A DNA stretch of 5,369 bases from JAJBWD01 sp041670885 (lineage in GTDB: Bacteria > Bacillota > Clostridia > Clostridiales > Clostridiaceae): the NCBI GenBank assembly GCA_041670885.1, contig JBAXYJ010000195.1, positions 1-5,369 on the forward strand, in the 5' to 3' direction. This document shows, in pieces, positions 1-5,265 of this stretch (position 1 is the first letter of the stretch; every line of letters starts with the position of its first letter). The notes under the pieces were generated by a model. The model saw only the letters and a program-made list of their open reading frames with translations. It did no database searches and was not told the origin of the DNA. The translations under genes and the position numbers were made by a program.

Positions 1-1618
1 CAATAAATGGTGACTCCTCTTCCCTTGTGATAAAATATACGTTAGATATGCCTCTTGTTAATGCTACGTAGAATATCCTCCTTTCCTCCTCTATATCATT
101 ATTTTTAAAGTAAGGGATATTGCCTTCTGTGCAGTTTAATATTATTATGTTTTCATATTCCGTGCCCTTAGCCTTATGAATAGTAGAGAGAGTCAGGCTG
201 GTTTCTTCATTTCTATTTAGATTATTTATTAAATTACTGAAATCTTTAGTTCCAAGTTTTTTTTCTAAATATTCTCCATAGCCTAATTTTTTAATAATAT
301 ATAAAACTTTTTTATCATTTTTAATATATTTTAATCTGTTCAGCTTTCTTTCAAATATCTTTAAGCTTCTATATTCGCCTATTGAAAGGCCCGGAACTGA
401 ATATAAAGTATTAAACACATCCTTATTTAAATATATTCTATCCAGTTTAATAAGACATAACCTGCTTATATATCTGTTTGGTTTATTTACAATGTTTTTA
501 AATATTCCCTTTGAAAATCTATTTTTTGATAATAAGATATAAGAATTTATATCATCTTTTATGTCTTTTAAAGGATCATCATAAAAATTAAAAAATATAT
601 TATTATTAAGAAGATAAAAAGAGAGCAGCTCCGCATCCTTTTTATTTCTATATAATATTCCAGTGCTTCCTTTAGATTCTTTAATTATGCTGATTACTTT
701 TTCAGCTTCCTTAATTTGATTATTTACTTTAATTACAGATATTTTCCCTCCATGCTTTACCACATTTATTTCCTTATTGCTTCTTTTTATATTGTTTTTA
801 ATCAGTTTCTCTGATGCTGTTACAATATTACTTTTACTTCTGTAATTATTATTTAAATAATATACTTTCCCTCCAATAAATTCATTTTTAAAATTGTATG
901 TATATACCGGATTAGATCCTCTGAATGAAAAAATGCACTGGTCTTCATCACCTACAAAAAACAAGGAAGCCGCATCTCCAATCAGTTTTAGAAACTTTAT
1001 CTCTAAATCATCTACATCCTGAAATTCATCTACAAGAATATATTTATATTTATCTTTTAGATTTTTTAAAAGACATTTGTTCCCACTTATTTCTTTGATT
1101 CCTTCTATTTCCAAATCATCAAAATCTATGACAGAATTTTTATTTAAATAGTATATGTATTTCTCATATATATAAATGAAAGTATTATACTCCATATCGC
1201 TGTTATAATTATTATTTCTTTTATATTTTGATATTTCATTTTTTATCTCTCTTATCTTAACTTGATTTATATCATCCTGAAATTCTTTTAAAATATCTTT
1301 TATTATTTTATCCTTTTCCTCTTCACTTATTATATTTATTTTTCCTTTTCTTCTAAGTACACTGTATAAAAATGAATGAAAGGTGCCAATGTATGGAAGG
1401 GACTTAATATCCTCAATTTCTATTCTTTTCTCCATATTATATGCAGCTGATTTTGTAAATGTAAGGAGCATTATATTAGATGGTGATACCCCCCTGCTGA
1501 TAAGATACAGGCTTCTGCCTAAAAGCACAGATGTCTTTCCAGAACCGGGAGCTGCTATTACCAGAACTCTTTTCTCATCTGACTTAACTGCATCAATTTG
1601 ATTTTTATCTAAATTCAT
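1..1618 (-). CDS. UvrD/PcrA-like superfamily 1 ATP-dependent DNA helicase, C-terminus cut by window edge
   Basis: This gene encodes an ATP-driven 3'-5' DNA helicase of the UvrD/PcrA/Rep type; the reaction is inferred from the family. The frame is open from ATG at 1618 to the left edge, giving 539 residues without the stop. All core motifs are visible in order: Q-motif LDKNQIDAV (Gln7), Walker A APGSGKTS (23-30), Ia TFTKSAA (53-59), Ib GTFHSF (78-83), DFDDL (165-169), Walker B VDEFQD (196-201), III GDEDQ (223-227) followed by FSFRG, IV LNNNYRS (255-261), V IHKAKGTEYE (480-489) and VI EEERRIFYVALTRG (510-523). The IV-V interval is about 220 residues, shorter than I recall for E. coli UvrD, so the 2B subdomain looks reduced. 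Start choice: GAGGAG (1632-1627) lies 8 nt upstream of ATG. It is transcribed divergently from pncB. Certain as an SF1 helicase; whether it is PcrA itself is doubtful, because divergence and compactness suggest an accessory clostridial paralog. Confidence 0.93.
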   Translation of the reverse strand, partial: MNLDKNQIDAVKSDEKRVLVIAAPGSGKTSVLLGRSLYLISRGVSPSNIMLLTFTKSAAYNMEKRIEIEDIKSLPYIGTFHSFLYSVLRRKGKINIISEEEKDKIIKDILKEFQDDINQVKIREIKNEISKYKRNNNYNSDMEYNTFIYIYEKYIYYLNKNSVIDFDDLEIEGIKEISGNKCLLKNLKDKYKYILVDEFQDVDDLEIKFLKLIGDAASLFFVGDEDQCIFSFRGSNPVYTYNFKNEFIGGKVYYLNNNYRSKSNIVTASEKLIKNNIKRSNKEINVVKHGGKISVIKVNNQIKEAEKVISIIKESKGSTGILYRNKKDAELLSFYLLNNNIFFNFYDDPLKDIKDDINSYILLSKNRFSKGIFKNIVNKPNRYISRLCLIKLDRIYLNKDVFNTLYSVPGLSIGEYRSLKIFERKLNRLKYIKNDKKVLYIIKKLGYGEYLEKKLGTKDFSNLINNLNRNEETSLTLSTIHKAKGTEYENIIILNCTEGNIPYFKNNDIEEERRIFYVALTRGISNVYFITREEESPFI

Positions 1619-1659
1619 TTAAAATTCTCCTCAATTGTAGTAAAATATATATTAGTAAA

Positions 1660-1688
1660 ATTACACTATTTATTAATATTATTGACAA
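1660..1688 (-). promoter_or_regulatory. Sigma-A-type promoter for the helicase gene
   Basis: Read on the minus strand, TTGTCA (1688-1683; 5 of 6 matches to TTGACA) is followed after exactly 17 nt by TGTAAT (1665-1660; 5 of 6 to TATAAT). Transcription would begin near 1653, leaving a leader of about 35 nt that carries the GAGGAG ribosome site. Its -35 occupies the same base pairs as the -35 of the opposing pncB promoter. Called by pattern only. Confidence 0.6.
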
Positions 1689-1710
1689 TAACGCTATTGT
1701 GAAATCAAAT
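1682..1710 (+). promoter_or_regulatory. Sigma-A-type promoter for pncB
   Basis: A perfect TTGACA (1682-1687) is followed after 17 nt by TCAAAT (1705-1710; 4 of 6 to TATAAT). Transcription would start near 1717, about 23 nt before the pncB ATG. The weak -10 and perfect -35 fit a regulated promoter. The -35 overlaps the helicase promoter's -35 in the opposite direction. Confidence 0.5.
1685..1700. repeat. Perfect inverted repeat over the divergent -35 sites, candidate operator
   Basis: ACAATA (1685-1690) and TATTGT (1695-1700) are exact reverse complements separated by ACGC. The repeat begins inside the shared -35 region and runs through the pncB spacer, so a dimeric repressor bound here could block both promoters. 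It does not match the NiaR (niacin repressor) operator as I remember it, so no regulator is named. It could be chance in AT-rich DNA. Confidence 0.35.
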
Positions 1711-1739
1711 ACATTTTTCAAAATTGAAAAGGAGTAATT

Positions 1740-3212
1740 ATGGAAAATATTAATTATTTTATTAAGGATTCCAGGAACCTGACCATGCTGGTGGATTTTT
1801 ATGAGTTAACCATGGGAAACGGATACATAAAGGAAGGAGTAGGCAATACAATTGTCTATTTTGATATGTTTTTCAGAAGAGTCCCGGATGAAGGAGGATA
1901 TTGTATAATGGCCGGGGTTGATCAGCTTATAGAATATCTTAATAAACTTAAATTTACAGATGATGATATAACATATTTAAGGGATAAAAATATTTTTTCT
2001 GAGGAATTTTTAAATTATTTAAAGAATTTTAAATTTGAATGTGATGTTTTTGCAATTCCTGAAGGAAATCCTGTATTCCCAAACGAGCCTCTTGTTACAG
2101 TCAGAGGACCTATACTTCAGGCTCAGCTTTTAGAGACAATGGTTCTTCTTACTATAAACCATCAGACTTTAATTGCAACAAAGGCAAACAGAATCTGCAG
2201 GGCAGCTGATGGAAGACCTATTATGGAATTTGGTTCCAGAAGAGCCCAAGGCTATGATGGTGCAATATTTGGTGCCAGAGCTGCTGTTATCGGAGGCTGC
2301 TCCTCAACGGCCTGCACCATAGCCGGTGAAATGTTTAATATTCCTGCAGTAGGAACTATGGCTCACAGCTGGGTTCAGCTTTTCCCAACAGAATATGATG
2401 CCTTCTATGCCTGGACTAAGCAATACCCGGATGCAGCCCTTCTTCTTGTAGATACTTATAATGTATTAAAATCAGGGATTCCAAATGCAATTAAGGTATT
2501 TGATGAAGTATTAAAGCCTATGGGTAAAAGACCTGTGGGAATCAGAATAGATTCAGGAGACATCACATACCTGTCAAAGAAATCAAGAAAGATGTTAGAT
2601 GATGCAGGATATCCTGACTGCAAAATAACTATTTCAAATTCATTAGATGAGTATATTATAAGAGACGTACTTAACCAGGGGGCAAAAATAGACTCTATGG
2701 GCGTTGGAGAAAGGCTGATAACTGCCAAATCCGAACCGGTTTTTGGAGGAGTATACAAGCTGGTTGCCATAGAAAATAAGGGAAAAATAATACCTAAAAT
2801 TAAGATATCAGAAAATCAGGAAAAGATAACAAACCCAGGCTTCAAAAAAGTTTATAGAATATTTGAAAAGGATACTGACAAAGCAATAGCTGATCTTATT
2901 TCATTAAATGATGAGGTAATAGATGAAAGTAAAAGCTTGGAAATATTCCATCCTGTATATACCTGGAAGAGAAAAAGAATAAAAAATTATTATGTTAAAG
3001 ATCTTATGGTTAAAATATTTGATAAAGGAAAACAGGTATATAAGAGTCCTTCTGTTCTTGAAATAAAAGAATATGCAGAGCAGGAAACTTTGAAGCTGTG
3101 GGATGAGGTTTTAAGATTTGATAATCCTCACTCTTACTATGTGGATTTATCAGCCAAACTATGGAATATTAAAAATGATCTGTTAAATAAATATTCTAAA
3201 GACTTTGAATAA
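1740..3212 (+). CDS. pncB: Nicotinate phosphoribosyltransferase (NAD salvage)
   Basis: Cytosolic NAPRTase (EC 6.3.4.21) converts nicotinate plus PRPP, with ATP hydrolysis, to nicotinate mononucleotide, the entry step of the Preiss-Handler NAD salvage route. The 490 residues match the usual length of the long Gram-positive form. Visible family signatures are DFYELTM near the N-terminus (19-25, with the conserved substrate-contacting Tyr21), EFGSRRAQGYDGA (163-175), GTMAHSWVQ (205-213) with His209 in the position of the histidine phosphorylated during the ATP-coupled cycle, RIDSGD (269-274) and the phosphate-binding GVGERL (321-326). A lysine-rich C-terminal segment follows from about residue 405. 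AAGGAG (1729-1734) sits 5 nt before the ATG, supporting this start. It is a single-gene unit with its own promoter and a terminator overlapping the stop codon. A nicotinamide-specific enzyme is less likely given the FGSRR motif and length. Confidence 0.96.
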   Translation: MENINYFIKDSRNLTMLVDFYELTMGNGYIKEGVGNTIVYFDMFFRRVPDEGGYCIMAGVDQLIEYLNKLKFTDDDITYLRDKNIFSEEFLNYLKNFKFECDVFAIPEGNPVFPNEPLVTVRGPILQAQLLETMVLLTINHQTLIATKANRICRAADGRPIMEFGSRRAQGYDGAIFGARAAVIGGCSSTACTIAGEMFNIPAVGTMAHSWVQLFPTEYDAFYAWTKQYPDAALLLVDTYNVLKSGIPNAIKVFDEVLKPMGKRPVGIRIDSGDITYLSKKSRKMLDDAGYPDCKITISNSLDEYIIRDVLNQGAKIDSMGVGERLITAKSEPVFGGVYKLVAIENKGKIIPKIKISENQEKITNPGFKKVYRIFEKDTDKAIADLISLNDEVIDESKSLEIFHPVYTWKRKRIKNYYVKDLMVKIFDKGKQVYKSPSVLEIKEYAEQETLKLWDEVLRFDNPHSYYVDLSAKLWNIKNDLLNKYSKDFE

Positions 3213-3240
3213 GAGATACATATCTCTTATTCTTTTATTT
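3207..3240 (+). terminator. Intrinsic terminator of pncB, overlapping its stop codon
   Basis: Bases 3207-3217 pair with 3222-3232 (11 bp, loop ACAT), followed by TTTTATTT. The pncB stop codon (3210-3212) lies inside the 5' arm. The stem is AT-rich, so moderate efficiency is likely. Read in reverse, no T tract follows the hairpin, so it should not work well for the convergent small gene. Confidence 0.75.
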
Positions 3241-3280
3241 ATTCTATAAATTAGGTCAGGGTAAATTTACAATTATAAAA

Positions 3281-3466
3281 TTACAAAACTATTCCAAGTT
3301 CTTTTTGTAATTGTTCCTCTATGTTATCAATATCCTTAAGCTCCTCTATATCTTCCAGCTCGCCCTTTATCTTTATAAAAGGACATTCTTCCTCCTTTGA
3401 ATTAAATGGGCATTCATTAAAGCAGCCTACTTTAACTTTTTTGCTTGTAAGTAAGGGACAATTCAT
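3281..3466 (-). CDS. Small four-cysteine protein of unknown function (61 aa)
   Basis: I do not recognise a named family. The protein has a Cys-rich N-terminal half, with Cys3, Cys15, Cys19 and Cys28; three are followed by Pro (CP at 3, 19 and 28), and CPF occurs twice. The second half is strongly acidic and probably helical, with ELEDIEELKDID (36-47). Four cysteines in 26 residues suggest a small metal-binding (zinc or iron) or disulfide knuckle; this is inference. There is no signal peptide or membrane segment, so it should be cytosolic. Evidence that it is real: GGGGGTG (3478-3472), one mismatch from GGAGGTG, ends 5 nt before the ATG, and a TTCAAA-17 nt-TATAAT promoter lies just upstream. 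The opposing ORF at 3321-3557 is low-complexity and Ser-rich, as expected for an antisense shadow. It converges on pncB, with 68 nt between stops, and has no clear terminator of its own. Confidence 0.75.
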   Translation of the reverse strand: MNCPLLTSKKVKVGCFNECPFNSKEEECPFIKIKGELEDIEELKDIDNIEEQLQKELGIVL

Positions 3467-3495
3467 GATAACACCCCCATTGGATTTTTATAACA

Positions 3496-3524
3496 ATTAT
3501 AATCTAAATTTTCTAAAATTTGAA
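3496..3524 (-). promoter_or_regulatory. Sigma-A-type promoter for the four-cysteine protein gene
   Basis: On the minus strand TTCAAA (3524-3519; 4 of 6) is followed after 17 nt by a perfect TATAAT (3501-3496). Transcription would start near 3489, about 23 nt before the ATG, with the GGGGGTG ribosome site in between. This independent signal supports the small gene being expressed. Confidence 0.55.
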
Positions 3525-3581
3525 GGGGTTATAGTAAGTAATTTGAATAATTTATAAAAAATTTCATTTTTATTATATTAT

Positions 3582-3590
3582 TTATCCACA
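3582..3590 (+). promoter_or_regulatory. Single perfect DnaA box
   Basis: TTATCCACA is an exact match to the bacterial DnaA-box consensus and lies in a very AT-rich stretch between two divergent genes. No second perfect copy was noticed in the window, and there is no dnaA or dnaN nearby, so this is not an origin. It may titrate DnaA, serve DnaA-dependent transcription control, or be chance; fewer than one such match is expected in a window of this size. Confidence 0.45.
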
Positions 3591-3648
3591 GATTTTAAAT
3601 TATATAATTTTCCAGAAAAAAATTAATAAAAAAGTAAAATATTTTCTA

Positions 3649-3677
3649 TTTAAATTTTTATATTTATTTGTTATACT
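3649..3677 (+). promoter_or_regulatory. Tentative promoter for the D,D-carboxypeptidase gene
   Basis: TTTAAA (3649-3654; 4 of 6) is followed after 17 nt by TATACT (3672-3677; 5 of 6). Transcription would start near 3684, leaving a leader of roughly 130 nt. A competing candidate closer to the gene is TTGTAT (3723-3728), 18 nt, TATAAA (3747-3752). In DNA this AT-rich neither can be preferred with certainty. Confidence 0.3.
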
Positions 3678-3690
3678 ATTATGAGTAAAT

Positions 3691-3716
3691 TGCTTAACAG
3701 ATATTATACTTAAGCA
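3691..3716. repeat. Inverted repeat upstream of the carboxypeptidase gene
   Basis: TGCTTAA (3691-3697) and TTAAGCA (3710-3716) are exact reverse complements with a 12-nt AT-rich spacer. The arms are about 19 bp apart centre to centre, near two helical turns. It lies just downstream of the predicted start point near 3684, a typical repressor position, but could also form a leader hairpin with a large loop. Confidence 0.3.
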
Positions 3717-3816
3717 TATAAATTGTATGATAGTGATCAGATTTTCTATAAAAAAAAGTTGAAGAAGGACATTAAACAATTTACCTAAGACAAAAAATTA
3801 ATTGGAGTGATACTTG

Positions 3817-5055
3817 ATGAAATTTCTAAGAAGTACCCTTGTAGTTACAATAATTGCAGCACTTATGTTTCCTATGACTGCTTTCGCAGATGATCTGCCA
3901 ACAATAAAAGGGACAGAATCATTGGTGGTAGACATTAAAACCGGCGAGATAATATACGGCGTAAACATTGATCAAAAGGTGTATCCTGCATCTACCACAA
4001 AGCTTATTACCTCACTTCTTTTAGCAGAACATAATAAGAAAACTGATATATTAAAATATACAGAAAGTGCCAAAGTGCAGCCTCAGTATTCTATAAATAC
4101 TAACCTTAAAACCATGAAAATCGGTGAAACCATGACTGCAGATGATGTTATGAAGGCTTTAATGATTTATTCTGCCAATGATATAGCTTATATGGTGGCA
4201 GATAATGTGGCCGGAAATTCAAGCAAGTTTATTGACATGATGAATAAAAAGGCAGCGGATTTAGGTCTTAAAAACACCCATTTTACTTCACCTAACGGAC
4301 TTCATGATGATAATCACTATACAACAACTTATGAGCTTTCAGTTATAGGGATAGCAGCTTATAAAAACCCCTGGGTTAAAGAGATAATGGGAACCTCAAA
4401 AGTAAATATAAATACCTCAGATAATAAACCTATTCTTGACATTCCAAACAGAAATAAGCTGCTTGGAAAATATGGCTGCACTGGAGGAAAAACAGGCTGG
4501 ACTACACAGGCTGGCAGATGCCTGGTAGCATTTTTCAACAGAGACGGAAGAGAACTGGTGGGAGTTGTAATGAATTCAGAATATGGCGAAGACACTGCTG
4601 TATTTGATGATATGAAAAAGATAATAGATTACAGCTATTCACTTAAAAAGACTACATTATATTCTGATGGGCAGACAATAAAAACCCTTGATATAAAATA
4701 TAAGCCGCTGGGCTTTGGATTTACTAAGACAATGAGCATCCCTGTAATAGTTAAGGGAGATGTAAAATATTACGCCAACGATATAAACAATAAGGAAATG
4801 AAGCCTGAAATTAAGCTGTCAGATATTAATGTCTGGAAGCTTTCGAAGGATTCAAAGATAGGAACACTGACACTTTCCCAAAGAGGAGCAAACCCAATAT
4901 TTTATTTAGTAACTTCAGTTTCCACAGGCTCAATAGTAAAAGATAATATTTTACTATATGGCGGAATACTGCTCCTTATACTGCTTCTTTTAGTATTCAT
5001 ATTTGTAGTTCTTCACAATTTACATAGAGGAAGCAAGAGAAGACGATATTATTAA
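3817..5055 (+). CDS. D-alanyl-D-alanine carboxypeptidase (family S11, low-molecular-weight PBP)
   Basis: This enzyme removes the terminal D-Ala from peptidoglycan pentapeptides outside the membrane, limiting crosslinking. Numbering from ATG 3817 (412 aa), the three active-site motifs are present: SxxK as STTK (Ser59 nucleophile, Lys62), SxN as SAN (119-121) and KTG (225-227, in CTGGKTGWT). Residues 1-24 are a signal peptide (basic MKFLR, hydrophobic core, AFA before DD). The catalytic domain reaches about 260, a beta-rich PBP5-type C-terminal domain spans about 277-372, and residues 379-400 form a strongly hydrophobic helix ending in the basic tail RGSKRRRYY. This predicts a true transmembrane anchor rather than the amphipathic helix of E. 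coli PBP5. Start choice: GGAGTG (3804-3809) is 7 nt from ATG 3817 but only 4 nt from an in-frame TTG at 3814. DacF is an alternative name, but no spoIIA genes follow, so I withhold a symbol. Confidence 0.94.
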   Translation: MKFLRSTLVVTIIAALMFPMTAFADDLPTIKGTESLVVDIKTGEIIYGVNIDQKVYPASTTKLITSLLLAEHNKKTDILKYTESAKVQPQYSINTNLKTMKIGETMTADDVMKALMIYSANDIAYMVADNVAGNSSKFIDMMNKKAADLGLKNTHFTSPNGLHDDNHYTTTYELSVIGIAAYKNPWVKEIMGTSKVNINTSDNKPILDIPNRNKLLGKYGCTGGKTGWTTQAGRCLVAFFNRDGRELVGVVMNSEYGEDTAVFDDMKKIIDYSYSLKKTTLYSDGQTIKTLDIKYKPLGFGFTKTMSIPVIVKGDVKYYANDINNKEMKPEIKLSDINVWKLSKDSKIGTLTLSQRGANPIFYLVTSVSTGSIVKDNILLYGGILLLILLLLVFIFVVLHNLHRGSKRRRYY

Positions 5056-5082
5056 GAGAAGTTTTACTTCTCTTTTTATTTT
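5054..5082 (+). terminator. Intrinsic terminator of the carboxypeptidase gene
   Basis: Bases 5054-5062 pair with 5066-5074 (9 bp, TTT loop), and the 3' arm runs into TTTATTTTATT. Two bases of the stop codon (5053-5055) belong to the 5' arm, the same arrangement as at pncB. It separates this gene from the folded segment and acylphosphatase-domain gene downstream. Confidence 0.82.
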
Positions 5083-5145
5083 ATTACATGATCTCATTTG
5101 GGCAGTTTTCATCTGGAAATAATCAATGCTTAATATGTGAACTCA

Positions 5146-5240
5146 CTTAGCTAAAGCTGAGCATCGGGTCTTCAGATGGGGAGTCTGCCCCACCTGAAGC
5201 AGAATTAAAGGACCTCCCGTTTATAGAAGCGGGCGTCTTG
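5146..5240 (+). ncRNA. GC-rich three-hairpin segment: candidate structured RNA or IS200/IS605 right-end remnant
   Basis: Bases 5161-5240 are 55% GC (44 of 80), against 20% in 5241-5300. Three hairpins follow one another. H1 pairs 5146-5151 with 5156-5161 (loop TAAA). H2 pairs 5170-5175 with 5194-5199 and 5177-5181 with 5188-5192, separated by one A/C mismatch (loop AGTCTG). H3 pairs 5216-5222 with 5227-5233 (loop ATAG, one G-U), extended by 5211-5213 with 5235-5237. In addition GGGTC (5166-5170) can pair with GACCT (5211-5215), enclosing H2 and competing with the H3 extension. No T tract follows H3, so it is not a terminator. It matches no riboswitch, tRNA or T-box signature I know. The plus strand is favoured because G-U pairs are tolerated in that sense. 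A stop-free frame through it (5151-5249) and the 3'-terminal hairpin resemble TnpB gene ends carrying an omega-RNA; that identity is inference. Confidence 0.45.
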
Positions 5241-5265
5241 AAATTTGGATAAATGATTATGTAAT
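5238..5265 (+). promoter_or_regulatory. Sigma-A-type promoter for the acylphosphatase-domain gene
   Basis: TTGAAA (5238-5243; 5 of 6) is followed after 16 nt by TGTAAT (5260-5265; 5 of 6). Transcription would begin near 5272, giving a leader of about 42 nt. The -35 abuts the right edge of the GC-rich folded segment, and the -10 is inside the inverted repeat at 5260-5285. If this promoter is used, the folded segment is not in the transcript unless another promoter lies upstream. Confidence 0.45.

Larger units (their letters stand above)
3467..3816. other. AT-rich divergent intergenic region, no gene
   Basis: These 350 nt separate the divergent small gene and carboxypeptidase gene. They hold the small gene's promoter (3496-3524), a perfect DnaA box (3582-3590), long A and T runs (3590-3670), a tentative carboxypeptidase promoter (3649-3677) and a 7-bp inverted repeat (3691-3716). 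I see no convincing ORF or RNA gene. The run from 3718 to 3800 contains nothing I can assign beyond scattered -10-like hexamers. Confidence 0.7.

Noticed and set aside
1383..1601. 72-aa plus-strand ORF inside the helicase gene
   Set aside because: It is antisense to a helicase with all motifs intact, has no ribosome site, and shows no recognisable composition or domain.
1697..1718. Rex-like half-site TTGTGAA upstream of pncB, suggesting NADH control
   Set aside because: The second half (TTCACAA at the right spacing) is poorly matched, so only one half-site is present.
2456..2770. 104-aa minus-strand ORF inside pncB
   Set aside because: It is a shadow of the strongly conserved pncB reading frame.
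3321..3557. 78-aa plus-strand ORF overlapping the four-cysteine gene
   Set aside because: Low-complexity Ser-rich start, no good ribosome site, and the opposite strand has a better gene with promoter and ribosome site.
3714..3740. Sporulation sigma-F/G-type promoter (GCATA) for the carboxypeptidase gene
   Set aside because: GCATA is present at 3714-3718, but no acceptable -10 of the GG..A type lies at the expected spacing, and the gene lacks the spoIIA context of dacF.
4359..4595. 78-aa minus-strand ORF inside the carboxypeptidase gene
   Set aside because: It is antisense to the KTG region of a clear family S11 enzyme and has no supporting signals.
5216..5240. H3 as an intrinsic terminator
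   Set aside because: It is followed by CGTCTTG and A-rich sequence rather than a T run.
5140..5260. tRNA, T-box leader or a familiar riboswitch in the folded segment
   Set aside because: There is no TTC-containing T-arm, no T-box consensus and no ligand-core motif that I recognise; the last hairpin has no T tract and is not an attenuator.
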